Source: Vibrio sp. SCSIO 43136
Lineage (GTDB): Bacteria > Pseudomonadota > Gammaproteobacteria > Enterobacterales > Vibrionaceae
Direction of reading: 5' to 3'
Assembly (NCBI RefSeq): GCF_023716565.1
Contig: NZ_CP071849.1
Span: 248,001 to 312,000 of the forward strand
DNA: 64,000 nucleotides
The notes below the pieces were generated by a model. The model was given only the letters and a program-made list of their open reading frames with translations, made no database searches and had not been told where the DNA came from. Shown here piece by piece: positions 56,679 to 64,000 of the stretch (its first letter is position 1; the number at the start of each line of letters is the position of its first letter). Made by a program: the position numbers and the translations under genes.

Positions 56679-58211
56679 TCACTTACCATCTAACGGAATC
56701 GAGAGGCCAATACCAAACCCCCCAGTTAACGGTTGATAGCATTGGATATGGCCTTTTAGCCCTTGGGTAACTAGGTTATAGACCAGATTCAGACCCAAGC
56801 CTTTGCCGCCTTTACTTCTTGCCGTGGTTACGAATGGGTCGAAGATGTGGTCTTGAATTTCTGCGGAGACCCCTTTGCCGTTGTCTTCGAAATTCAGTTC
56901 TAAGTGGTGTTCATGAACAATGCTGATGATCAGGATCTCATCCGTTGAGTGGTTTGTTAAGCCGTGCTCTAAGGCGTTGAAGACGAGGTCTTCGATAGCT
57001 TGGGCCAGTTGAGCAGTGTTAATGGTGACTTTGGCATTGCTTGGCAGGACTTCAACACTGATGGTTGGGGTATGGTTTGGTCCATAATTATCGCAGGCGA
57101 GGCTAGCAGTGTCTTTCAGCCATTGCGCTAATTCGATCTGTTCCGACTGTCGAAATTGAGTCTCATGAATCGAAAGCTTTTTAAACTGCGCTACCAAGTC
57201 AGCCATTTTGCCTGCATTGCTCGAAATGATCTCGTTGGTTTCACAACTCATCCGCAGGTGTTCGTTGAGATCAGCTGCGGAAAGTTTTCCGTTGGCCAGT
57301 TTTTCTTCAATGTTCTGTAGCATGTTCGGTTGCAAGCTCGCTGCCATCTTAATGTTGCCTAGCGGAGTATTCAGCTCGTGTGCCATACCCATGACTAGCT
57401 GAGCGATTGAGCCTTGTTTTTCTGCCTCGACTAACTGGCTTTGGGTTGCTTGTAATTCATCTAACGTCTCTTGAAGATGAGTGCGTTTTTCATTGAGCAA
57501 CGCAGTGCGTTCAAGCACTTTTTGTTCAAGATCGGTGTTGGCTTGCTTTAGCTCTGCTTGTGCTTTTGAAAGCTCTGCGGTACGCCGTTCGATTTTGCTT
57601 TCTAAGCTAGCATTGAGCTTAATGATTTCTTCTTCTGCATGTTGGCGTTTGATGAATTCTCCCAAGATAGAGCCGAATAGACGCAGTGTGTGGCTCTGGT
57701 AAGTATGAAATGGCTTATGATTCAGGAGATTATCACATGCAATCCAGCCAATTACTTCGTCGTTGTCCCAGATGGCAAGTGCTGCGTTCCAACCTCGACC
57801 TACTTCATCGACTTCACCTACCTTCTCACCAAATTCATACAACTCGATGTCGTGCCAGACGCAAACTTTGCCTTTAGTCGACATTTCACGAATGACATCT
57901 TTAACATCATCTAGCATGGGAGCGGCATAATCGGTTTCGGAGCGAACATTGCCTTCTTCGTCTGTGCCCCAGGTGCCAACCATCCAATCGCGTTCTTTAT
58001 CAATCATCAGTATTCCCATTCGATCAATGTCGAGATGAGTTAAGCAGGCATTAACGGCAAGTTGATATAGGTTGTCAAGAGACTCAGCTCTTGAAAGCTC
58101 GATGGATATCTCGTGAAGCAAGAACAGCTGATGATAGAAGGATTTTGCGTGTTCACTATCTGCTTCTAACTCAGTGGAAGCGTCATCTGAGTAGGTAATC
58201 AGTCTACTCAT
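56679..58211 (-). CDS. Soluble GAF-domain sensor histidine kinase
   Basis: 510 residues without membrane segments. GAF domain (about 20-185), a long coiled coil (195-265), then a dimerisation region with the H-box M-A-H-E-L-N-T-P-L-G (phospho-acceptor His278) and an ATPase domain with N-box F-N-A-L-E-H-G, G1 D-N-G-K-G-V and G2 K-G-G-K-G-L-G-L-N. No response regulator lies beside it, so it is an orphan kinase. Signal and partner unknown. Confidence 0.87.
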   Translation of the reverse strand: MSRLITYSDDASTELEADSEHAKSFYHQLFLLHEISIELSRAESLDNLYQLAVNACLTHLDIDRMGILMIDKERDWMVGTWGTDEEGNVRSETDYAAPMLDDVKDVIREMSTKGKVCVWHDIELYEFGEKVGEVDEVGRGWNAALAIWDNDEVIGWIACDNLLNHKPFHTYQSHTLRLFGSILGEFIKRQHAEEEIIKLNASLESKIERRTAELSKAQAELKQANTDLEQKVLERTALLNEKRTHLQETLDELQATQSQLVEAEKQGSIAQLVMGMAHELNTPLGNIKMAASLQPNMLQNIEEKLANGKLSAADLNEHLRMSCETNEIISSNAGKMADLVAQFKKLSIHETQFRQSEQIELAQWLKDTASLACDNYGPNHTPTISVEVLPSNAKVTINTAQLAQAIEDLVFNALEHGLTNHSTDEILIISIVHEHHLELNFEDNGKGVSAEIQDHIFDPFVTTARSKGGKGLGLNLVYNLVTQGLKGHIQCYQPLTGGFGIGLSIPLDGK

Positions 58212-58342
58212 TTAATCGCCCTCGTTTGTTACTGGGTGGTTCGATTTAATCATTGCCTGTCGCACTTTATTGTAGAGCTCTATTAGAGTTTAGCTGATCA
58301 TAAAAAACTCACATGCAATACGGTTAACACTCAAGCTTAGGC

Positions 58343-58381
58343 ATAAAAACCAAGACAGCAGCCCATTTGGGCCGCTGTCTT
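58343..58381 (-). terminator. Rho-independent terminator of the porin gene
   Basis: Minus-strand hairpin AAGACAGC/GCTGTCTT with inner GCCC/GGGC, followed by GGTTTTTAT. It sits just past the porin stop at 58389. Confidence 0.85.
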
Positions 58382-58388
58382 CAGTATA

Positions 58389-59573
58389 TTAGAACCAGTA
58401 CTCAATACCAATCGATGCTTCATCGAAGCTGTCAGACTTCCAGCGACCGACGTAGTCAGGGCGGGTGGTGTGTGCTTCTCCTAAGTTGTTCATGGCGTAG
58501 CGAGCATACACAACGGCATTGGAGTCTACCGAGTACATTAGCTGCATAGAAGTTACGTCATCTTCGGTATCTGCGATGCGCTTGCCATTGACTTCAAGGC
58601 CTTTGTTTTCTGCATGAGCAACTTTTGCTTGCCACTTATTATCTTCGCCGAAGTTGTACATCAGGCCGATAGAGTAGCTTTTCTCTCGTTCGTCATCGCC
58701 GAGGGTGTTTTGTGCATCAGCCACACGGTAGTAGGCGAAGTAGCCAATACCATTATCAAAGCCACCTTGAGTACCAATGAGGTATGTCTGGTTGTCCCAA
58801 TAAAACGCTGGGTCTTTGCTGCCAGTGTCTGGGTTGTTGCCGCTCTTATCTTGAGTGTTGTAGTTCATCTCATAGGCAAGGTCGAATTGAACCCAGCCAT
58901 TGTCACCTACGGTAAATTTCTGGTGGGCAGCGCCGCCGTGCCAGTAGTTTTTGTTAGCTCGTTGTGAGTCTGTCGCACCCGCACGGTCTGCACCGGCACC
59001 CACTGCGAGATCAAGCGAGAAGCCTTCCCAAAGCTCGTTAGTGTCCCAGCGAATGGTATCGGATTGGCGATCGTTGAAGTTGTTGCCGCCGATAGCACCA
59101 CCCCAATCCCAGACATTACCCATACCTGGGTTGGTCGCAGGCCAATCGATAAGCTCATAAATTGGTGTCAGAACTCGTCCAACACGGATAAGGCCATAAG
59201 CGTCGTTCTGGAAGCCGATGTAGGTATCCCGACGACCAAGGTAGCCGTTACCACCGTCTTCTCCACCAAATGACTCATCAACATAGCCAGATTCTACTTG
59301 CCAGATGAAAGTGGTGTTTTCCCAACTATCGAAGTGGGCAGTGCCTCGCCAACCCAGACGGGTTTCATTGTTTGCTTGCACGCCAGAGTTTGGGTTGCCT
59401 TCAGCGCCTGTTGGTACTTCATAGTCACGATTCGCCAATTGCAGGGCGACTAAACCGTAAAAGCCTTGTTCATCTTTTTTAGGGTTGAGGTTGGTATCTG
59501 CAAATGCAGCGCCCGCAAGTGTAATGCTTGAGATAGCAGAAGCAATTAACGTACGAGTAAAAAACTTGTTCAT
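58389..59573 (-). CDS. General outer-membrane porin
   Basis: 394 residues. Signal peptide M-N-K-F-F-T-R-T-L-I, cleavage near A-A-F-A-D. The mature protein is rich in amphipathic beta-strands, with F-Y-G-L-V-A-L-Q near the start, L-R-V/I-R-V-G-R-V-L-T-P-I-Y-E-L in the constriction-loop region and a terminal aromatic (I-E-Y-W-F) used by the assembly machine. A trimeric 16-strand Vibrio-type porin. Charged residues near the loop suggest substrate selectivity, but no substrate can be named. Confidence 0.9.
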   Translation of the reverse strand: MNKFFTRTLIASAISSITLAGAAFADTNLNPKKDEQGFYGLVALQLANRDYEVPTGAEGNPNSGVQANNETRLGWRGTAHFDSWENTTFIWQVESGYVDESFGGEDGGNGYLGRRDTYIGFQNDAYGLIRVGRVLTPIYELIDWPATNPGMGNVWDWGGAIGGNNFNDRQSDTIRWDTNELWEGFSLDLAVGAGADRAGATDSQRANKNYWHGGAAHQKFTVGDNGWVQFDLAYEMNYNTQDKSGNNPDTGSKDPAFYWDNQTYLIGTQGGFDNGIGYFAYYRVADAQNTLGDDEREKSYSIGLMYNFGEDNKWQAKVAHAENKGLEVNGKRIADTEDDVTSMQLMYSVDSNAVVYARYAMNNLGEAHTTRPDYVGRWKSDSFDEASIGIEYWF

Positions 59574-60035
59574 ATAAACTCCAATGTATAGCTGTTAAAT
59601 ACAAGCTGACGGGAATCAAATGGGCCGCTGATTGACCGTCAGATTGTGTCGTTTAGTTGATGACGGGGTCAGCTTAGCGAGAAATTTGGTCTCGAATAAG
59701 CAACAGGAGTCTGAACATGATTTCGTTCAAAGTTTAGAAGTACTGATAAAATTAAATGTATTTAATTTCAGTTGTTTAACTTGAATATATGAAAGGATGA
59801 CAGCCGGTGTCAGAAAACCTAAATGCGACGAGGTTCAAGTCTTAATATCGGTGTGAGAGCTAGAGCACCATGGTTTTTGGCGGATTGAGAAACGGGCAAT
59901 AAGGGTTTAGTTTTTTTATGACGAAAAATATGATCTTCATCGCGTATCGACGACGTCAAAATCGTCACTTTACTTGAACTTTTGCTAATTGATGAGATTC
60001 AATGGTCGCTGAAGCATCTACATCGCCCCTCAATT
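59574..60035. promoter_or_regulatory. Porin promoter region
   Basis: 462 bases upstream of the porin and downstream of the glycyl-radical activase. Two perfect dyads: AAATTAAAT-GT-ATTTAATTT at 59749-59768 and TGACA-N5-TGTCA at 59798-59812. The first is AT-rich and could be an H-NS or regulator site, the second a possible operator. No gene or RNA recognised. Confidence 0.45.
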
Positions 60036-60992
60036 TTAGGGACTTTCAACTTCTTTGGTCCCCACAGTGCAACGAATACCTTGCTGTCTGAAGTAGTTAG
60101 CGATCTCTTCCACACGCTGTTGAAAACGCTGGCGATCAAACGTCAGTGATTTCATTTTGTAATCCAGCCCTAGTGATTGGTATTTCTCTTCGCCTAGGCG
60201 CATGAAGCTGAGTAGTTGAACAGTGTCGACCTTGCCCTGTAATTGAGAATTGATGAAGTCTGCCGTCGCTTTTATGTTTGCTTGTGTATCGTTAATACCG
60301 GGAATGACAGGAATTCTTAAGATGAGTAGTTGGTCTGTTTTGGTGAGTTTTATTAAGTTGGCAAGGATTTTGGTGTTCTCAACACCAGTGTGTTTTTTGT
60401 GTTGCTGGCTATCCATTAATTTAAGATCTGAGATCACTAAATCGGTGTATGGCAACAGTTTCTCAATTCGGCCCCAATGACCAAAGAAACTCGACTCTAA
60501 ACAGGTATGGATACCTTCCGCTTTACATGCTTTAAATAGATCGAGCACAAACTCACTTTGCATCAATGGTTCGCCACCAGATACGGTGACGCCGCCACCG
60601 GAGCGCTGGTAGTACCCTATATCTTGTCTGATCACCTTCATGCACTCTTCAACAGACATAGTGTTGCCCCACTGCTTGATCGCTTCTGATGGGCATTCTT
60701 CTACGCAGCTAAGGCAATTTGAGCACTTTTCTCTATCGACATGGGTGAGTTTAGCGTCGTTGAAAATCAGCATCTCTGGCTGGTGACAAGGGATAGCACA
60801 GTCACCACATTTGTCCTGGGTAATACACTTATTGCTATAAACACCAACTTCAATGTGTCGTTGGAAGCTCTCTGGATTACCGCACCAATCGCAGCGCAGT
60901 GGGCAGCCTTTCAGGAACAGCTCGGTACGAATGCCGGGGCCGTCGTGCAGGGTGAAGCGTTGGATGTTTAGGATGGTGGCTGTTGTTGGCAA
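60036..60992 (-). CDS. Glycyl-radical enzyme activating enzyme (radical SAM)
   Basis: 318 residues. Radical-SAM cluster C-P-L-R-C-D-W-C (CxxxCxxC) near residue 30, then two extra 4Fe-4S sites (C-I-T-Q-D-K-C-G-D-C and C-S-N-C-L-S-C-V-E-E-C), an insert typical of activators of diol-dehydratase-type glycyl-radical enzymes (PflC/YbiY-like). It makes the glycyl radical on the upstream gene's product. Same strand, 172 bases downstream of it. Oxygen-sensitive chemistry implies anaerobic use. Confidence 0.93.
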   Translation of the reverse strand: MPTTATILNIQRFTLHDGPGIRTELFLKGCPLRCDWCGNPESFQRHIEVGVYSNKCITQDKCGDCAIPCHQPEMLIFNDAKLTHVDREKCSNCLSCVEECPSEAIKQWGNTMSVEECMKVIRQDIGYYQRSGGGVTVSGGEPLMQSEFVLDLFKACKAEGIHTCLESSFFGHWGRIEKLLPYTDLVISDLKLMDSQQHKKHTGVENTKILANLIKLTKTDQLLILRIPVIPGINDTQANIKATADFINSQLQGKVDTVQLLSFMRLGEEKYQSLGLDYKMKSLTFDRQRFQQRVEEIANYFRQQGIRCTVGTKEVESP

Positions 60993-61100
60993 AGCTGGCC
61001 TCGGAGTTTATTGGGCAATGAATGCTCCTCCCTATTCTATGTAGAAGTGGAAAGGGCTGACATGACTCTAAACTTATTGATAGTGAGAAGTTTTGTGCAG

Positions 61101-61140
61101 AACCCCCTCCAACTCCCCCTTGGAAAAGGGGGAGCGGGTT
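61101..61140. repeat. Palindromic repeat-like element between the two glycyl-radical genes
   Basis: CTCCCCCTT pairs with AAGGGGGAG across GGAA, with outer AACCC/GGGTT. It resembles interspersed REP-like palindromes known from many bacteria. Only one copy is in this window. Confidence 0.45.
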
Positions 61141-61164
61141 TGGTTTGTTTTGTGGTTTCGTGAA

Positions 61165-63696
61165 CTAGAACCTTAGCTCAGTGCGCTGAATCAAATCATC
61201 TTGCAGCGGTTTGCCTAGCTCGACAAAGTAGGCGCTGTACCCCGCCACGCGCACCAGCATATCTTTGTATAACTCTGGGTTTTTCTGCGCTGCGCGCATT
61301 TTCTCAGAGCTCATAATATTGAACTGCACATGCATGCCTTGCTTGGCGATGTACTCATCGACAAAACTGACCAAAATGTCTCGTCCTGCGACTCCCGATA
61401 CAGCATCTTCAGGAAAGCGCAGATTGAGCAAGGTGCCGTTGGTAGCCAAACTGTGGTCTACTTTCGTTACAGAGTTGACGATAGCGGTTGGTCCTGAAAT
61501 ATCGTGAGAACCTCCTTGCGTGTGTACTGGCCCCATATTGTCCGAGATCGGTTCATGGTTCTTACGGCCATCTAGGGATGCATTGGTATAAAGCCCCATA
61601 CCGACGTTAGCATTTACCGTGTAAACACCTGGGCTAAACTCTCCCCCACGTGGGTTTTTACGCCCTTTGATATGGCGGCAGTAACACTCAAACATGAAGG
61701 TGAAAAGAGCGTCTGCTTCGTCATTGTCGTTGCCGTAGTGTGGGATCTTGGCACTGTTCACTAATGCATAAAGCTTTTCATGACCTTCCCAGTTATCTTT
61801 GACGGCCTCAAGTAATTCACTGCCCGTGAATTTCTTATCGTCGAACATCAACTTCTTGATGGTCATGAGCGAGTCTGCACAAGTGGCAATGCCCGCTGCT
61901 TGTGGGGCAGTACCGTTATACTTCACACCACCATAAGTCATGTCTTTGCCTGATTCGATACAACCCTCGAAGAAAGCAGAGATGTAAGGCGTTGGCTTGA
62001 CTTGACGATAGATTTTGTCAGTCACGTTGAGGCAGCTACACAGCTGATCACACCAGTAGGCAAACTGCTTATCGACACTTTCAAGCACTTGCTCAAAACT
62101 TTGGTAAGTTTCTAGGCTGCCCGTATCAGGGCCAAGTTGTTTACCTGCATCGGGCCCTGAAAGAATGCGACCACCGTTAATAACCATCTCCATCATTTTG
62201 GCGGTATTGACGTAACCGGCATCTAGCCAACCGTGTTCTTTGCCTGGGATAGTTGGTTCAACACAGCCAACTACGGCGTAATTGCGAGCTTCTTCTATGG
62301 TAACCCCTTTTGCTTGCATCGCCTTGATTGCAGGGCCGTCATTAAACAGTTTCGGGTGACCATAGCCTGCTCGGATACACTCGATGGTTTTGATCTTAAG
62401 CTCGTAAGGGGTGCTTTCATGCATGCGTACGCAGACCCAAGGGTTCATCATACGGGTATGAACGGAAGCTTCGAGCATCAACATAGTAAGATCATTGGTC
62501 GCATCGTTCCCTTTCTCATCAACACCACCAATGGTGAGGCTTTCACCACCAAAACCGCGACCATTGCGCACTTTCACCGTGCCTTTGTCTTTGAGTTTGG
62601 TCGGGTTATTCATCTTAACGTAAAGCACTTCTAGCAACTCTAAGATGAACTTCTTACTGATACCGTTCGCTTCGATATCTTGTTGATAAAATGGAAGCAG
62701 CCACTGATCCATTCGGCCGTAAGATATAGAGTGACCATTGCCTTCGATTTGAGTCAGGGTAACCGCAAAATTAAACAGTTGAATTGCTTGCCAAAAAGTT
62801 TGAGGCGCACCACCTGCGATTTGGAAACAGTTTGCCGACATAGTCTGCAATTCTTGCTGGCGAATTTCGTCAGCTTCTGAGCTTGCCATTTGAGCCGCTA
62901 ATTCAGCGTGGCGACGGATATACTGCTTAGCTGCGTTTAATACGATGATGGTTGCTTTGTAATAGTCGCGTTTTTCGAAGTAATCAGGGTCTTGTTTAGA
63001 CAGTTTTGAAAACGCAGTTTCCGTAAGCTCCAACACGCCGTTGTAACCCAGCATCATCAGCTTGTTAAAGTCCATGGCAAAGTGACCAATGCCCGCAAAG
63101 TGGTAGTTGTTGGTCTGGAAGACCTTCTCTCCCATATGAGAGCCTTTCTTTTGGTCTTCATCAAGATGCGTAGTGATGATTTCGTTGGCACTCTTGCCTT
63201 TCCAGTATTCGCACAGCTGCAAAATTTCAGCACGGTCTTCGTCGTTGCGAATATAGAATTGGTCGTTGGCACGCTCTTCGAACGGAGAGTGGAGGATCTC
63301 ATCGATAATCCAATCGACAGAAAACTCAGGGTAGATAGGTGATGCTTTCGCTGGAGCGGCGATCTCCCCTAAGATCAAGTCTTGCGGATATATATTGAGC
63401 GTCGTGTTGAGCAGTACATTTTCAAATGCGTAGGCACATTGCAAAATACGTGGGGTGGCTTCGTGGGCTTGGTAGGCTTGGGTCACCAAACGCAGACGTT
63501 CTACATCGATGTCATATGGGCGCTCAAGAAATGTCTGACGCAACTGGTTAACTCGAGGGTAAGGTGACCAATCAGCGTGATCGACTTCGTAACCGAGTCC
63601 ATACACTTTATCGAATGCTTCCGTGCCTATTGCATCGGTGTGAGAGTTAGCTTGTAGGGTAAACAAACTCTCTTTATTCATTTGGAAATTTTCCAT
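61165..63696 (-). CDS. Glycyl-radical enzyme, glycerol/diol dehydratase-like
   Basis: 843-residue glycyl-radical enzyme. Radical site R-V-A-G-Y-S-A-Y-F at Gly819; active-site thiyl Cys478 in G-C-V-E-P with Glu480; Asp492 in G-W-L-D aligned with the Asp of B12-independent glycerol dehydratase; plus G-H-F-A-M-D and N-G-H-S-I-S with the substrate-binding His residues. Pyruvate formate-lyase instead has a Cys-Cys pair, absent here. A diol or polyol dehydratase is thus likelier than formate acetyltransferase, and the glycerol-dehydrogenase gene next door supports a glycerol/polyol role; hydroxyproline or other substrates are not excluded. The ATG at 63696 is taken; the ATG at 63681 is an alternative. 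Confidence 0.88.
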   Translation of the reverse strand: MENFQMNKESLFTLQANSHTDAIGTEAFDKVYGLGYEVDHADWSPYPRVNQLRQTFLERPYDIDVERLRLVTQAYQAHEATPRILQCAYAFENVLLNTTLNIYPQDLILGEIAAPAKASPIYPEFSVDWIIDEILHSPFEERANDQFYIRNDEDRAEILQLCEYWKGKSANEIITTHLDEDQKKGSHMGEKVFQTNNYHFAGIGHFAMDFNKLMMLGYNGVLELTETAFSKLSKQDPDYFEKRDYYKATIIVLNAAKQYIRRHAELAAQMASSEADEIRQQELQTMSANCFQIAGGAPQTFWQAIQLFNFAVTLTQIEGNGHSISYGRMDQWLLPFYQQDIEANGISKKFILELLEVLYVKMNNPTKLKDKGTVKVRNGRGFGGESLTIGGVDEKGNDATNDLTMLMLEASVHTRMMNPWVCVRMHESTPYELKIKTIECIRAGYGHPKLFNDGPAIKAMQAKGVTIEEARNYAVVGCVEPTIPGKEHGWLDAGYVNTAKMMEMVINGGRILSGPDAGKQLGPDTGSLETYQSFEQVLESVDKQFAYWCDQLCSCLNVTDKIYRQVKPTPYISAFFEGCIESGKDMTYGGVKYNGTAPQAAGIATCADSLMTIKKLMFDDKKFTGSELLEAVKDNWEGHEKLYALVNSAKIPHYGNDNDEADALFTFMFECYCRHIKGRKNPRGGEFSPGVYTVNANVGMGLYTNASLDGRKNHEPISDNMGPVHTQGGSHDISGPTAIVNSVTKVDHSLATNGTLLNLRFPEDAVSGVAGRDILVSFVDEYIAKQGMHVQFNIMSSEKMRAAQKNPELYKDMLVRVAGYSAYFVELGKPLQDDLIQRTELRF

Positions 63697-63785
63697 GCTT
63701 GATCTCTTTTCTAAATACTAAATCTTTGATGCGCATTACCTGCAAAATGAGAGAGAAAAGGGTTGGAATGGCATGTTTTAGTATT

Positions 63786-63818
63786 AAAAAGGGTCTAGCG
63801 GAGGAGCTGGCTAGACCC
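63786..63818 (-). terminator. Terminator of the glycerol-dehydrogenase gene
   Basis: GGGTCTAG/CTAGACCC (63791-63818) followed in the minus direction by T5AATAC. It separates the dehydrogenase gene from the glycyl-radical gene, so the latter has its own promoter in 63697-63785. Confidence 0.85.
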
Positions 63819-63835
63819 ATGGCACGAATAGTGGG

Positions 63836-64000
63836 TTATGCGCCTAAGTTGTGCGCCGTTAGAATCGCTGCGTAAACGCTTTGTGCAGTCACTTCAAATG
63901 GCATGTTATGGATAGTTTCACCTTCGGCAGTTGCGCCTTCAGCCACTTCCATTAGCTTGTCTAGGTTAAGCTCTTTCACGCCCATTTCGAACAGGTTAGT
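63836..64000 (-). CDS. gldA: Glycerol dehydrogenase family, C-terminal end (cut by window)
   Basis: The last 54 codons of a minus-strand gene that runs off the window. Reading ends E-T-I-H-N-M-P-F-E-V-T-A-Q-S-V-Y-A-A-I-L, matching the H-N-M-P metal-region ending of NAD-dependent glycerol dehydrogenase. Partial, so other iron-type alcohol dehydrogenases are possible. In E. coli gldA lies near pflD/pflC, an analogous pairing. Confidence 0.7.
   Translation of the reverse strand, partial: TNLFEMGVKELNLDKLMEVAEGATAEGETIHNMPFEVTAQSVYAAILTAHNLGA

Noticed and set aside
56590..56700. Second copy of the tRNA-Gly 3' end as an attachment site behind hsdR
   Set aside because: Looked for the T-arm/acceptor sequence past 56595 and did not find it.

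Overview
The window reads as a stretch of a Vibrionaceae (most likely Vibrio) chromosome, quite possibly chromosome 2. Reasons: moderate GC, RsgA, YejABEF, YbiT and xylose proteins close to gamma-proteobacterial versions, a Vibrio-type trimeric porin, several c-di-GMP enzymes, and secreted enzymes typical of marine bacteria. No phage, transposase, integrase or CRISPR array is visible. The species call is inference; no database was searched.

Layout. 1-9.7 kb: small metabolic and stress genes (three GNAT acetyltransferases, a GGDEF cyclase, an RsgA-type ribosome GTPase, a GFA-like zinc protein, a small lipase, a Bcr/CflA-type exporter, an L,D-transpeptidase-like protein and a PAS-GGDEF-EAL phosphodiesterase). 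A structured, terminator-ended stretch at about 2400-2599 may be an unannotated small RNA. 10-15.5 kb: the yejABEF peptide/microcin C importer on the minus strand. 15.9-24.9 kb: a YggL-like protein, a very large fused formate dehydrogenase, an MFS transporter, a LysR regulator divergent from a secreted choloylglycine-hydrolase-like enzyme, and an ankyrin protein. 25-35.8 kb: xylose utilisation, comprising a secreted GH43 glycosidase, the xylFGH importer, xylA, the regulator xylR and xylB. Three xyl promoters share a 12-base motif that is a good candidate XylR operator. 36-47.7 kb: Lrp, DUF445, a PhnR-like GntR regulator beside an EamA transporter, an MFS protein, two secreted proteins (choice-of-anchor I type and DUF4344), another GGDEF protein, DgkA, a DUF1223 thioredoxin-like protein and the ABC-F protein YbiT.

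47.9-56.6 kb: a tRNA-Gly(TCC) gene is followed directly by a type I restriction-modification operon, hsdM-yhcG1-hsdS-yhcG2-hsdR. The two yhcG (DUF1016, PD-(D/E)xK-like) nucleases are different proteins of the same length on either side of hsdS. This is the best candidate in the window for an under-described defence system. 56.7-64 kb: a soluble GAF sensor kinase, a porin, and a glycyl-radical enzyme with its activating enzyme next to the end of a glycerol-dehydrogenase gene. The active-site residues of the glycyl-radical enzyme resemble B12-independent glycerol/diol dehydratases rather than pyruvate formate-lyase.

Together the region encodes an accessory nutrient and defence repertoire: pentose uptake and breakdown (outside GH43, ABC import, isomerase, kinase), formate oxidation, peptide import, anaerobic polyol-type radical chemistry and DNA restriction.
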